A stretch of 64,000 nt of DNA. Origin: Kocuria carniphila (GTDB lineage: Bacteria > Actinomycetota > Actinomycetes > Actinomycetales > Micrococcaceae). The notes beneath the pieces are model-generated. The model was not told the DNA's origin and searched no databases. It saw only the letters and a list, made by a program, of their open reading frames with translations. This document shows, in pieces, positions 38,667-49,267 of the stretch (position 1 is its first letter; every line of letters begins with the position of its first letter). The translations under genes and the position numbers were made by a program. Location of the stretch: contig NZ_NOIT01000001.1 in the NCBI RefSeq assembly GCF_004136555.1, positions 1-64,000 on the forward strand. Direction: 5' to 3'.

Positions 38667-38670
<4 letters not shown>

Positions 38671-41033
38671 GCGAGCGTTCCGGGCCGGGGGCAGTTCCCG
38701 ACCCGGACGCCGCCCCGGAGCAACTCTCCCTGGACGGGTTGCCCGAACCTTCACCCGCACCCAAGAAATCTGTCCTTCCGGTGGGGGCTGAAGGCCCGGC
38801 ACCCGAAAACCCCATTGCCAAGGTGTTGTTGGACGCCTATGTTCCCCACCTTGATCGGCTCTTCGACTACCGCGTGAGCGCCGGTCTCGACCCGGACGCC
38901 GTGGTGGGTGCCAAGGTCTCCGTTCCTTTCTCCGGCCGCCTGATGACCGGATGGATCGTGGACCGCGTTGCCGAGTCCGACGTGACCGGTCGTCTCTTGA
39001 GCATCCGCAAGGTGCTTTCTCCGTTGCCCGTGCTCAAGCCGGGGATCGTGGAGCTGGCCCAGGCCGTGGCCGCCCGCTCTGCCGGAACCGTATCGGATGT
39101 ATTGCGTGTAGCCGTGCCACCGCGAGTGGCACGTATCGACAAGGAAATGCTGGCGCGGCGCAAGGCGGCAGCGGCCGAAGAATCCGAGGCGATATCGGCA
39201 ACGGACGACACAACCGAACACGACGCTGACGCCTACGCCGCCGACGTGGCGCACGGCGATCCCCAAGCCGGCGAGCTCGGGCCGTCGGATGCCGAAGACG
39301 TGAAGCCTTCGGGCGACGTCGACAATGCGGCCGAAACTACCGAGGCGACCGACGCGGAGAAACCCGACCCAGCGACGTCGGCGGGGGAGCAGGCCGACGC
39401 GCCGGTCACCGTGCCTCGTGAACTCTGGCGTCACTACGACGGCGGCCCCGAGTGGCTCACCGCGGCCACGGAGGGAGCTCCGGCCCGTGCTGTGATCGAG
39501 GTGTTGCCGTCCCCGGAGGACCACGACTGGGCCCTGTTGACGGCATCCGCCATGGCGGCCACCTATGAGGCCGGGCACGGAGCGTTGGCCGTGGTGCCCG
39601 ACTACAAGTCGCTCGAGCGCCTGGCAGCGGCTCTCGAATCGCTAGTGGGATCTGACCGTGTCGTGCGACTGCACGCCGACGACGGCCCAACGCCGCGATA
39701 CCGGGGCTACATGGAGCTGTGCCTGGGCTACAAACGCTTGGCGATCGGCACGCGTTCCGCCGCCTACGCACCCGTTGAGGACCTGCGCCTGGTGTGTTGT
39801 CACGACGACGGCGACACAAGCTATGTGGAACAACGCGCGCCGTATCAGCACACGCGAGACGTCTTGTTGCTACGCGCCCAGCAGGAAGACACGGCGGCGT
39901 TGTTCACGGGCTACAGCGTGAGTCCGGAGGCACAACGCCTCATCACCACGGGCTGGGCGGCCCACCTGCGTCCCGAGCGGGCGACCCTGCGCACGCACTC
40001 ACCGAGGGTCGAGTCGACATCGGACTCGTTCAATCTGTCGCGCGATCCCATGGCCGCGCGAGCGAGGTTGCCGCACGAGGCGTTCCGGGTGGCTCAGCAG
40101 GCCCTCGCCAAGGGGCCGGTACTCGTTCAGGTGGCACGACGCGGCTATGCGCCTTTCGTGGCGTGCGAGCGCTGCCGGACGCCCGCGCGATGCCGAGGCT
40201 GCGGGGGATCGTTGTCGCTGCGTTCAGGACGCGAGGCTCCCGTGTGTACGTGGTGCGGTCGCAACGCCCACGGCTGGCAGTGTCAGGAATGCGGTTTTCA
40301 ACGCCTGCGGCTGAGCAAGGTCGGGGCGCTGCGCACAGCCGAGGAGCTGGGGCGCGCGTTCCCGCAGGTTCCCGTCATTTCTTCGAGTGCCGAACACGTC
40401 CGAGCAAATGTGGGCTCCGAGCCCGCGCTGGTCGTGGCGACGCCCGGCGCGGAACCGGTCGCCGAGGGTGGCTACGCGGCGGCCCTGCTGTTGGACGGCA
40501 ACGAGATGCTGGCGCGGCCGTGGCTGCGCGCCGAGGAACAGACCCTGCGCCGCTGGTTCAATGCGGCGGCACTCGTGCGGTCTTCATCGAAGGGTGGGAC
40601 CGTGGTCGTGACCGCTGACCATGATCAGGCGGTGGGTGCCCTGGTTCGCTGGGACCCGTCGGGCCACGCCTATCGTCAACTGCAGGAACGTCACGAGCTG
40701 GGCCTACCACCAGCAGTACGGACCGCAGCCCTCACCGGCCCGCGGGACGCGCTGACCGCAACCCTGCGCGACCTCGACCTGCCGTCGCAGGTCAACGTGG
40801 TAGGCCCCGCGCCCATGAAAGATCAGGTGGGTGGCTGGTCCGACGAGGGCGATCCGGGGACCCTGGCCGGCCTCGCGACCGAGGATGAGCCGCAGTACCG
40901 GGCGCTATTGTTCTTCGGCTTCGGGATCGCTCCGCGCATCACTGCGGCATTGCGGGCCGAGAAGGCCCGTGCCTCCGCGCTGCGGGAGCACGCGGTGGTC
41001 AATGTGCGTTGCGATATCACTGATCTGTTGTAG
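38667..41033 (+). CDS. priA: Primosomal protein N' lacking helicase motifs (actinobacterial PriA)
   Basis: A 788-residue PriA-like protein for replication restart. The N-terminal DNA-binding domain is present ([20 protein letters not shown]), as is a zinc region with paired cysteines ([33 protein letters not shown]). The Walker A GxTGSGKT motif is absent, and the DEEH box is replaced by [14 protein letters not shown], so ATP-driven unwinding is not expected. This is known for actinobacterial PriA. A ~100-residue acidic, Ala-rich insert lies around residues 165-255. The GTG start overlaps metK. Confidence 0.9.
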
Positions 41034-41481
41034 TTGGGCCGCCACCCAGGTTGACGTCGGTCTCGAACGCCACGGGGGTTCCGTGTTCTACCGTGCGTGA
41101 GACGGTGCAGTACTTGTCGTGCGAGAGCTTCACCAGTCGGTCGACCAGCCCGGCGGCCTTGCGCCCGCCCTCGTCATCGGGGAACGACAGGTTGAAGGAG
41201 AGGTTCAGGTCCTCCAGATGACTTCCACCGTTTTCTTCCGCGATTTTGTTACCGCTGGCCTCGACCTTGAATTCCGTGGGCTCGGAACTACGTGAGGTAA
41301 CGGTATCCACGTCGATGGATGAGCACCCCGCGATGGCGGCCAGGAGCAGTTCCACCGGGGACATCAGGTCCTCGCCACGGCCGAAAGTGACTTCGACACC
41401 GGCCGCATTGCGGGCGACGTAGCGGTTGGTGGCTTCACGAGTTAGTTCGATGGAATGCGTGGGGTTCTGGTGATTGCTCAT
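41017..41481 (-). CDS. OsmC/Ohr-family protein
   Basis: A 154-residue OsmC-like protein, a family that includes thiol-dependent peroxidases. The one clear family landmark is LMSPVELLLAAIAGCSSIDVDTV, with a cysteine at the expected first position; KYCTVSRTVEHGTPV supplies a second cysteine. Both redox cysteines therefore seem present. The 3' end overlaps the convergent priA end by 17 bases. Confidence 0.88.
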   Translation of the reverse strand: MSNHQNPTHSIELTREATNRYVARNAAGVEVTFGRGEDLMSPVELLLAAIAGCSSIDVDTVTSRSSEPTEFKVEASGNKIAEENGGSHLEDLNLSFNLSFPDDEGGRKAAGLVDRLVKLSHDKYCTVSRTVEHGTPVAFETDVNLGGGPTTTDQ

Positions 41482-41548
41482 GACGTCATGATCTCACCGG
41501 CAACTGTTATGAGACAGAATGTGGTTCACCATACGAAGGAGACTGACG

Positions 41549-43018
41549 ATGACGACAGACAACCCGACTTCCAGCGATTCACCGACGGTAGGTGCAGATC
41601 TGGGTGATCAACTATGGCGGTGGAATGCGACCGAGTTGGCTCGTGCAATCGCCACAGGGCTCATCTCCAGCAGAGAAGTTGTCGAGAGCTGTCTGAGCCG
41701 CATCGAAGACGTCAACCCGCATCTCAACGCACTGGTTGAGGTGCGACCAGAGGACGCGCTTTCGCTGGCCGACGCCGCCGATCGTCAGCGTTCGTCCGGT
41801 GCTCAGCTGGGACCCCTTCATGGGGTTCCGGTTGCCACCAAAGTGAATTCGGACGTAGCGGGTTATGCCACCACGGACGGCATTCCGGCGTTCAAGGACT
41901 CCGCGGCGAAACAAGACAGTCCGCACGTTGCGAGTTTGCGCCGAGCTGGTGCTGTGATCATGGGCCGTAGTAACTCTCCGGCCTTTGCCTACCGCTGGTT
42001 CACCAACAATGATCTGTACGGCAGGACGCTCAACCCATGGGACTCCTCGCGGACCCCGGGCGGCTCAAGTGGCGGGGCGGCCTCTGCCGTCGCTTCAGGT
42101 ATGGTGCCGATCGCAGGGGGTAACGATATCGGAGGGTCGGTACGGTATCCCGCATACGCCTGCGGTGTGGTTGGTCTGAGGCCCACCGTTGGTCGCGTGG
42201 CGCAGACATACCAGTCGGATGAAGTTGATTCATCATTGTCCGTGCAAATCATGGCCGTTCAAGGTCCACTTGCGCGCAGTGTTGAAGATGTTCGTCTCGC
42301 GATGAAGGCCCTCGAAGATTTCAGTCATCGGGACCCGGCATTCGTTCCCGGTGCACGAGCTGCCAAACTCCCCGGGCATCGTCCGCGTGTCGGGCTCGTC
42401 CGAGATTTCGGCGTCGCTGCTCCTTCTTCTGCGGTCAACACATCATTGGAGTCGGCTGCGGACTACCTCTGCGACGCGGGGTATGTCGTCGAAGAGATCG
42501 AGTTGCCCGTTCTGGCTGAGGCCTACCGATTGTGGTACTTGCTCTGTATGGAGGAGTTCCGGTTGGCGATGCCTCTGGTCGATGAGGTCGGTGATGACGG
42601 CATGAAAAAGGCCGCCGAGCATTACTATGCAGTCGCCCAGGAATGGTGGGGGAACAAACCCAGTCTTGACCAGTTCATTGCTGGTTACGCGCGCCGGGGC
42701 ACACTGATTCGTCAACTCGGCGGGATCCTCGAGTCCCACCCGCTAATTCTCCTGCCGGTCTCATCGGAGCAAGCCTTCGAGCAGGACGCAGACATCGCCA
42801 GCGTCGAGAGCATGCGCCGGCTGATGGGCGCTCAGGCCTCCATGATGGCGATTCCCGTTTTGGGTTTTCCCGCGATGTCCGTGCCCACGGGTGTGGTCGA
42901 TGGGTTGCCAACCGGGGTACAACTTTTGGGCAGGCGATTCGACGAGGACACACTTCTGGACGCAGCCACCGTCATCGAGGCACACGCTGGAACATTCACC
43001 CCGATTGGGCCTCGCTGA
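41549..43018 (+). CDS. Amidase signature family hydrolase
   Basis: A 489-residue amidase with the Ser-cisSer-Lys triad: lysine in VPVATKVNSD, the Gly/Ser-rich TPGGSSGGAASAVASG, and the nucleophile in GGNDIGGSVRYPA. It is not GatA: it is monocistronic and has no gatB or gatC neighbours. I chose ATG at 41549 after AAGGAG, over an upstream frame from 41519. Base composition is a little lower in GC than neighbours, hinting at a different history. The substrate cannot be told from sequence. Confidence 0.88.
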   Translation: MTTDNPTSSDSPTVGADLGDQLWRWNATELARAIATGLISSREVVESCLSRIEDVNPHLNALVEVRPEDALSLADAADRQRSSGAQLGPLHGVPVATKVNSDVAGYATTDGIPAFKDSAAKQDSPHVASLRRAGAVIMGRSNSPAFAYRWFTNNDLYGRTLNPWDSSRTPGGSSGGAASAVASGMVPIAGGNDIGGSVRYPAYACGVVGLRPTVGRVAQTYQSDEVDSSLSVQIMAVQGPLARSVEDVRLAMKALEDFSHRDPAFVPGARAAKLPGHRPRVGLVRDFGVAAPSSAVNTSLESAADYLCDAGYVVEEIELPVLAEAYRLWYLLCMEEFRLAMPLVDEVGDDGMKKAAEHYYAVAQEWWGNKPSLDQFIAGYARRGTLIRQLGGILESHPLILLPVSSEQAFEQDADIASVESMRRLMGAQASMMAIPVLGFPAMSVPTGVVDGLPTGVQLLGRRFDEDTLLDAATVIEAHAGTFTPIGPR

Positions 43019-43042
43019 GACAAACTACCGCTCAGGGAAGCG

Positions 43043-44359
43043 TTAACTCGTCTCAGGCAGCGCCGGCAGCTTCTTCTCGAACAGCCAGTCATGCAGCAGG
43101 GGCTCCACGGGGCGTCCACTGACCTTGGAGGCCAGCGCCAAGAAATCGGTCGTGGTGACGTTCGAGCACCGGTTCTGGCCGGTCCACCGCTGCAGGATCG
43201 TGAAGAAGGTCTGATCGCCCACGGCCATCCGCAGCGCGTTCAGTGTGAGTGCGCCGCGCACGTAGACGCGGTCGTCGAACATTTTCTTCGGACCGGGGTC
43301 CCCGATCACCACTTTCTGCTTCGACCCGGACAGCTCCGCATGGGCAGACAGCGCTTCTTCGTGGGCCGAGCGGCGACCGGAGGCCTCGGACCACACCCAC
43401 TCCGCGTAGTGGGCGAAGCCCTCGTTGAGCCAAATGTCGGACCAGGAGGCTGGGGTCAGCGAATTGCCGAACCACTGGTGGGCCATTTCGTGGGCAATGA
43501 GCCGTTCGGACTCCCACGACTCGGTCATATGATTGGGGCCGAAAATCGACAGCGGTTGCGATTCGAGCGGAATTTCCAGTTCATCGTCGGTCACGACCAC
43601 GCCGTAGTAGCCGAACGGGTACGCCCCGAACCGTTGTTCGAACACGGACATCATCGCGTGCTGTTTCGCCAACACATGCTGAGCCTGTGACCACAGGTGT
43701 TCACCGCAGGCCAGCGTCAGCGGAACGCGCGCCGGGGGATAGGACCCGGGTTCCACGGACCCGCGCCGGTACTGACCCATTTGCACGGTGGCCAAGTAGG
43801 TCGCCACCGGTTCGCGGGATTCCCAGGTCCACGCCGTGCGCGGACCGCGAGAATCCACCGAGACCAGCTCGCCGTTCGAAATCGCCGTGTAGTCGGAGTC
43901 CACCAGCACCGTGACCCGGAACGTCGCCTTCTGACTCGGATGGTCGTTGCACGGGAACCACGTGTCGGCACCGACTGGCTGCCCGGCGACCAGAACGCCG
44001 TCGGAAAGCTCCTCCCACCCGATGTCGCCCCACGCGCCAGAGGCCGGGGTCGGCGTTCCCCCGTAGTGGATCTCGAGCGTGAGCGCCTCGTCCACGGAAA
44101 ATCGCTCGCGAGCGTCCACCACCAGTTTGGTCTTCGCCTGTTTGAACGAACTGGGCTGACCGTTGACCAGCACCCGCTCCACCGTCAGCCCCTCAAGATC
44201 CAGGGACAGCGCCGAACAGTCCTCCAGGACCCGGGCGTCCAACACGGCTCGCGCTCGCAGTGTGTTGGGCAGGATGTCGTAGTCGAGATCCAGGTCGTAG
44301 TGCGTGACGCGCACCTCGGACGTGCCCGACTGAGGCGTGTAGGAATCCAAGTAACTCAT
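43043..44359 (-). CDS. Compact M1-family zinc aminopeptidase
   Basis: A 438-residue metallopeptidase. The zinc site is HEMAHQWFGNSL with the third ligand in WLNEGFAHYAEW (HExxH-18-E). An N-terminal beta domain (VTHYDLDLDYDILPN) precedes it. The large helical C-terminal domain of classical PepN is missing, which gives a compact member of the family; this seems natural rather than truncated, as the ends are conserved in style. The GAMEN-type exopeptidase motif is not obvious (PLESQPLSIFG instead), so specificity is open. It lies 30 bases downstream of the glycosyltransferase on the same strand. Confidence 0.88.
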   Translation of the reverse strand: MSYLDSYTPQSGTSEVRVTHYDLDLDYDILPNTLRARAVLDARVLEDCSALSLDLEGLTVERVLVNGQPSSFKQAKTKLVVDARERFSVDEALTLEIHYGGTPTPASGAWGDIGWEELSDGVLVAGQPVGADTWFPCNDHPSQKATFRVTVLVDSDYTAISNGELVSVDSRGPRTAWTWESREPVATYLATVQMGQYRRGSVEPGSYPPARVPLTLACGEHLWSQAQHVLAKQHAMMSVFEQRFGAYPFGYYGVVVTDDELEIPLESQPLSIFGPNHMTESWESERLIAHEMAHQWFGNSLTPASWSDIWLNEGFAHYAEWVWSEASGRRSAHEEALSAHAELSGSKQKVVIGDPGPKKMFDDRVYVRGALTLNALRMAVGDQTFFTILQRWTGQNRCSNVTTTDFLALASKVSGRPVEPLLHDWLFEKKLPALPETS

Positions 44360-44389
44360 GGTGCTCCTTCCCCGGAACTGACGCCCGGT

Positions 44390-45490
44390 TCAACCGCGCT
44401 GATGCAGTTCGATCGCGAGCTCCAGGAGCCGTCGGGCGGAATCCGCCCACGTATGGGCGCGTACCCGTTCCAGTCCCCCCAGGACCCGTTCCTGTGCGAG
44501 CTGCGGATCGGCGAGCTCGCGCACCCGGGTGGCGAACGCGGCGGCGTCGTCGGCGGGTGCGTACCCTGCGGCGCGGCCGGCCACCTCCCGAAAAATCGGT
44601 GTGTCCGAACAGACTACGGGAGCCCCGGCTGCGAACGCCTCGATGAGCGGTAAGCCGTAGCCTTCGGCGCGCGAGGCCGTCTGCAGGGCGGCGCACGAGG
44701 ACAGCAGGTCCTGGTACTCGGCGTCGGTCACCCCGCGGTGGAAGACCACGTTGTCGGCGGGGCCCGCGAGCGCACGCAGTTCCTTTTCCCGCGCCGGCGA
44801 AATCCGGGACAGCACGTGCAGCGTGTGGTCGGGCAGCTGCCCGGCCGCGCGCAGCAGGGTCTCCACGTTCTTGTACGGCAGGAACGAACCCATGTAGAGC
44901 AGGTCCGTGCCGCGCGTTGCGAGCCTGGCGAGCGCCTCGCCGTCGGACACCGCCGCCGACGACGCCGCATTGGGCACCACGCGCACGTCCCGTTTGGTCA
45001 GGCGGTGGGCCAGGATCTGCTCGCGAGAAGTCTCGGAAACCGTGACCACGGCGTCGGCTCGGTTGAGCGCGACCCGCTGCGGCCACCACGCCTTGTGATA
45101 GGCCCGCCACCCCCATTGAATGGGCAGCGGCAGATCCGAGGGCGGCTGGGGATGTTCGTAGTAGATCAGGTCGTGAAGGGTCAGGATCAACTTGTACCGG
45201 CGGCCCAGCGAACCCATGGTCTGCATGGGGGAGAAGACCACGTCCGGGCGGTAACGATTGAGCTCAAGCGAGGTGAGAACTTCGGCGGGTGAGGTCACCG
45301 ACGGCCCGGTGAGGTGGGGGAGTTCAGGGACATGCTCCAGCTGGGCGGGGTCGCTGATCAGCGCGGCCAAGCGGACTCGGGGATCGTCACGGGTCAGTTC
45401 GGCCAGCGCAGTGAGGAGCTCGGCGCTGTAGCGGCTGATGCCGTCGTGGTGGTCGGTGCGGATGTAGCGGGCGTCGAAAAGGAACTTCAC
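44390..45490 (-). CDS. GT4-type glycosyltransferase
   Basis: A 366-residue GT-B fold glycosyltransferase. The N-domain starts MKFLFDARYIRTDHHDGISRY, and the C-domain has LLYMGSFLPYKNVETLLRA and the nucleotide-sugar motif EGYGLPLIEAFAAGAPVVCSD with the conserved EX7E arrangement. It overlaps the upstream alpha/beta hydrolase gene by four bases, so they are co-translated. Donor and acceptor are unknown; the gene has no polysaccharide cluster around it. Confidence 0.9.
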   Translation of the reverse strand: MKFLFDARYIRTDHHDGISRYSAELLTALAELTRDDPRVRLAALISDPAQLEHVPELPHLTGPSVTSPAEVLTSLELNRYRPDVVFSPMQTMGSLGRRYKLILTLHDLIYYEHPQPPSDLPLPIQWGWRAYHKAWWPQRVALNRADAVVTVSETSREQILAHRLTKRDVRVVPNAASSAAVSDGEALARLATRGTDLLYMGSFLPYKNVETLLRAAGQLPDHTLHVLSRISPAREKELRALAGPADNVVFHRGVTDAEYQDLLSSCAALQTASRAEGYGLPLIEAFAAGAPVVCSDTPIFREVAGRAAGYAPADDAAAFATRVRELADPQLAQERVLGGLERVRAHTWADSARRLLELAIELHQRG

Positions 45491-46599
45491 GGGTGCTCAT
45501 CACCGGCACTGCGGTCGTCACGGTCGCGGCGCTCGCGGAAGGCCTGCTGTGCGGCTTGTTCGCGGGCGAGCTGGTCCTGGCGAATGATCGGGGTCATGCC
45601 GGTGAGTTGGTCGGGCGTGGACTCGGTGGTGTCCGCGAGCGGTAGCTGGTCATGAACGTCCAGGGGCTCCGGAGCGGGAGAGGAAAGGAAATCATTAATG
45701 TACTCGGCCGCGAGGACCGGAGCCTCGTAGTGGATCAGGTGACCGGTCTCCGGAATGATTTCCAGGCGGTGGCTGCGGATCCAGGAAGCCATGGTCTCCT
45801 GGGACTGCACGGAACCCAGATCGTCCTCGGCACCCACGATCAGCAGGGTGGGCATGGTCAGCTGCATGGCGACCTCGGCCACGGTGCCGGAAACGGACGC
45901 CTGGTACGCCTCGTGGAGGACATCGCGGTTGGCGAAGGTCGAGAAGTAGGACTCGTGCTGGCGCAGTGCGTACTTCTTGACCTCGGGGTCCTGGGATTTG
46001 ACCATCACATCCGTCATGAGCTTCACCACGGACCCGGACGACAGCAGCTTGGAGCCCAACGCGCGGGGCAACTTCTTGCCCACACCGTAGTAGAGCTCGG
46101 TGAGTTTGGTCAGCCCCTTGTGCTGGCCGTCCAGGGCCGGCTCGGAAATCGGGTTAATGAGCACGAGCCGCTGCACCATGGACGGGTAATCCACCGCGAA
46201 ATGCGAGGCAATGATGGAGCCGAAGGAATGGCCGACCACAATGATGCCGCTGCCGCTGTTCGGGGACACCGCACCGTCGGTCAGAGCCGTGATGAAGTCC
46301 CGTGCGAAGTCCACGTAGTTCGGGATGTTGTGTTCACGCGCCGGGAAGGGTTCCGAGCGACCGAAACCCGGCAGATCGGGCACGACCACGTGGTACTTAT
46401 CACGCAGCTCGGTGGCGATCAGTTGCAGACCGTGGTGGTCCCCGCGGAAACCGTGAAACATGACAATGAGCGGTTTGTGCTGTTTGTCGGCGTCGTAGAA
46501 CCAGTACCTGACCTTGTATCCGTCCAGTTGAACGCTGCGACGTTCGGCGTACGGATTATCCACGGTGACCTCCAAGTCATGGGCGAGCAGCGGGTCCAT
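45487..46599 (-). CDS. Alpha/beta hydrolase
   Basis: A 370-residue hydrolase. The oxyanion segment is FHGFRGDHHG, the nucleophile elbow is VVGHSFGSIIA, the acid is likely in VGAEDDLG, and the histidine in PETGHLIHYE. I chose ATG at 46599 (MDPLLAHDLEV), because the sequence before it, up to 46689, looks non-conserved; the start is uncertain. The C-terminal ~50 residues are polar and rich in Gln/Arg. It is transcribed away from leuS and coupled to the glycosyltransferase. Confidence 0.85.
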   Translation of the reverse strand: MDPLLAHDLEVTVDNPYAERRSVQLDGYKVRYWFYDADKQHKPLIVMFHGFRGDHHGLQLIATELRDKYHVVVPDLPGFGRSEPFPAREHNIPNYVDFARDFITALTDGAVSPNSGSGIIVVGHSFGSIIASHFAVDYPSMVQRLVLINPISEPALDGQHKGLTKLTELYYGVGKKLPRALGSKLLSSGSVVKLMTDVMVKSQDPEVKKYALRQHESYFSTFANRDVLHEAYQASVSGTVAEVAMQLTMPTLLIVGAEDDLGSVQSQETMASWIRSHRLEIIPETGHLIHYEAPVLAAEYINDFLSSPAPEPLDVHDQLPLADTTESTPDQLTGMTPIIRQDQLAREQAAQQAFRERRDRDDRSAGDEHP

Positions 46600-46756
46600 G
46601 GTAACCGTCCGGCCCGGGAGCACGCCGCAGTTGCGGTGCTGGTCTAAACTGGCGGGAGATCCCCATGTCATTCCGCGTGGAATCACCATGCCAGCGGTTG
46701 CCGCCGGTCAGGGCGGCGCGTGAATGACTCAACTATGTGATGTGAAGGCGAGGCAC

Positions 46757-49267
46757 GTGAGCGCGCAGAACACCCCGGAGACGGGGACCGAGTACGACGT
46801 CCAGCGAATAGAGGCCGCATGGCCTCAGTTCTGGGACGAACAGCAGGTGTACAAGCCCCTCGACGACGGTTCCAAGCCCCGGCGCTACGTGCTGGACATG
46901 TTCCCCTACCCCTCCGGTGACCTGCACATGGGTCACGCGGAGGCCTTCGCCATGGGCGATGTGGTGGCCCGTTACTGGAAGCACCGCGGCTATGACGTGA
47001 TGCACCCCATCGGCTGGGACTCGTTCGGTCTGCCGGCGGAGAACGCCGCGATCAAGCGCAACACCCACCCCGCGGAGTGGACCTACCGCAACATCGACAC
47101 GCAGAAGAAGTCTTTCCAGCGCTACGCGATCAGCGCGGACTGGACGCGGGAGATCCACACCTCGGATCCCGAGTACTACCGCTGGACCCAGTGGCTGTTC
47201 CTGCAGTTCTACAAGCACAACCTGGCCTACCGGAAGGACTCGCCGGTCAACTGGTGCCCCACGGACCAGACCGTGCTGGCCAACGAACAGGTCGTCAACG
47301 GACTGTGCGAGCGCTGCCATACCCCGGTGACCAAGAAATCCCTGAACCAGTGGTACTTCAAGATTACGGATTACGCGGACCGGCTCCTGGACGACATGAA
47401 GGAGTTGGAGGGCCACTGGCCCGATCGCGTGCTGGCCATGCAGCGCAATTGGATCGGCCGGTCCGAGGGCGCGCACGTGAACTTCGTGATCGAGGGCGCC
47501 CCGGCCGAGGGTGCGGATGCCTCCGACACCTCCGGTCGCACCGTCACTGTGTTCACCACCCGACCGGACACCCTCTACGGCGCCACGTTCTGCGTGGTCG
47601 CCGCGGATGCCGCGATTGCCGGTGAGATCGTCGACGACGAGCACCGGGCCTCCCTGGAGGAATACCAGGAGAACATCAAAGCGCTCTCGGACATCGACCG
47701 TCAGGCCACCGACCGCACCAAGACCGGTGTGTTCCTGGGCCGCTACGCGGTCAACCCCCTCAATGGCGAGAAGCTGCCTGTGTGGGCCGCGGACTACGTG
47801 CTGGCCGATTACGGCACCGGCGTGATCATGGCCGTTCCCGCCCACGATCAGCGTGACCTGGACTTCGCCCGTGAATTCGACCTGCCCGTGCGCGTGGTCG
47901 TGGACACCGGTGAAGAAGACCCCGCCGTCTCCGGCGTGGCCACCACCGGTGACGGCCAGTTGGTCAACTCCGGCCCGCTGGACGGTCTGCCCAAGGCTGA
48001 GGCCATCACCCAGGCCATCGACATCGTGCGCGAGGCCGGTACCGGCGAGCGCTTCATCAACTACCGCCTGCGTGACTGGCTGTTGTCCCGCCAGCGCTTC
48101 TGGGGCGCGCCCATCCCCATCATTCACTGCGAGGCGTGCGGAGAGGTGCCGGTCCCCGAGGACCAGCTGCCCGTGAAACTGCCCGAAAACCTGCGCGGCG
48201 AGGAACTCTCGCCCAAGGGACAGTCCCCGCTCGCGGCGGCGTCGGACTGGGTGAACGTGACCTGCCCCGAGTGCGGCGGGCCCGCCAAGCGCGATACCGA
48301 CACCATGGACACGTTCGTGGATTCGTCCTGGTACTACCTGCGTTTCGCCTCGCCCAATGACCAGAACGCCCCGTTCGATCGCGACGAGGTGGACCGCTGG
48401 TTGCCCGTGGATCAGTACGTGGGCGGTGTGGAGCACGCGATCCTGCACCTGCTGTACAGCCGGTTCTTCACCAAGGCCCTCTACGACTTTGGCCTGATTG
48501 GTTTCCAGGAACCGTTCAAGGCTCTGCTCAATCAGGGCCAGGTGCTCAACGGCGGCAAGGCGATGTCCAAGTCATTGGGCAACGGCGTGGACCTGGGTGA
48601 ACAGTTGGACGCCTTCGGTGTGGATGCCGTGCGCCTGACCATGGTGTTCGCCTCCCCGCCCGAGGACGACGTGGACTGGGCGGACGTGTCCCCGCAGGGT
48701 TCGCAGAAGTTCCTGGCCCGCGCGTGGCGTCTGGCCCAGGACAGCACCGCCGGCCCGGATGCGGACTTCTCCGCCGGTGACAAGGCGCTGCGCAGCGTGA
48801 CCCACCGGACCATTGCCGACGCCACGCAGCTGCTGGATTCCGGCAAGTTCAACGTGGTCATCGCCCGCACCATGGAGCTGGTCAACGCCGTGCGCAAGGC
48901 CATCGACAGCGGCCCCGGTGCCAAGGATCCCGCCGTGCGCGAAGCAGTGGAGGCCGTGGCCATCCTGCTCTCCCTGGTGGCGCCCTATACCGCCGAGGAC
49001 ATGTGGCACGCGCTCGGCCACGAGGATTCCGTGGTGCTCGCACCGTGGCCCGAGGTGGACGAGGCTCTGCTCGTGGACGACACGGTCACCGCCGTGGTCC
49101 AGATCAAGGGCAAGGTCCGCGATCGCCTGGAAGTTGCCGCGGACATTTCCGAGACCGACCTCGAGGCCGCAGCACTGGCCTCGGAGACCGTCCAGCGACA
49201 CATCGGTGACGCCACGGTCCGGAAGGTCATTGTGCGCGCGCCCAAACTCGTGAATATCGTGGTGTGA
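46757..49267 (+). CDS. leuS: Leucyl-tRNA synthetase
   Basis: An 836-residue class I synthetase that charges tRNA-Leu. The HIGH-type motif is [15 protein letters not shown], the KMSKS motif is KAMSKSLGN, and the CP1 editing domain carries [17 protein letters not shown] zinc-binding pair CEACGEV and CPECGG is also seen. I chose GTG at 46757 after GAAGGCGAGG; an ATG at 46724 would add 11 residues. The last base triplets overlap the predicted DegV start. Confidence 0.95.
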   Translation: MSAQNTPETGTEYDVQRIEAAWPQFWDEQQVYKPLDDGSKPRRYVLDMFPYPSGDLHMGHAEAFAMGDVVARYWKHRGYDVMHPIGWDSFGLPAENAAIKRNTHPAEWTYRNIDTQKKSFQRYAISADWTREIHTSDPEYYRWTQWLFLQFYKHNLAYRKDSPVNWCPTDQTVLANEQVVNGLCERCHTPVTKKSLNQWYFKITDYADRLLDDMKELEGHWPDRVLAMQRNWIGRSEGAHVNFVIEGAPAEGADASDTSGRTVTVFTTRPDTLYGATFCVVAADAAIAGEIVDDEHRASLEEYQENIKALSDIDRQATDRTKTGVFLGRYAVNPLNGEKLPVWAADYVLADYGTGVIMAVPAHDQRDLDFAREFDLPVRVVVDTGEEDPAVSGVATTGDGQLVNSGPLDGLPKAEAITQAIDIVREAGTGERFINYRLRDWLLSRQRFWGAPIPIIHCEACGEVPVPEDQLPVKLPENLRGEELSPKGQSPLAAASDWVNVTCPECGGPAKRDTDTMDTFVDSSWYYLRFASPNDQNAPFDRDEVDRWLPVDQYVGGVEHAILHLLYSRFFTKALYDFGLIGFQEPFKALLNQGQVLNGGKAMSKSLGNGVDLGEQLDAFGVDAVRLTMVFASPPEDDVDWADVSPQGSQKFLARAWRLAQDSTAGPDADFSAGDKALRSVTHRTIADATQLLDSGKFNVVIARTMELVNAVRKAIDSGPGAKDPAVREAVEAVAILLSLVAPYTAEDMWHALGHEDSVVLAPWPEVDEALLVDDTVTAVVQIKGKVRDRLEVAADISETDLEAAALASETVQRHIGDATVRKVIVRAPKLVNIVV

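Noticed and set aside
46733-48448. 571-codon minus-strand open frame opposite leuS
   Set aside because: The plus strand encodes clear LeuRS motifs throughout; the reverse frame is His/Gly/Val-rich with no recognisable domain.
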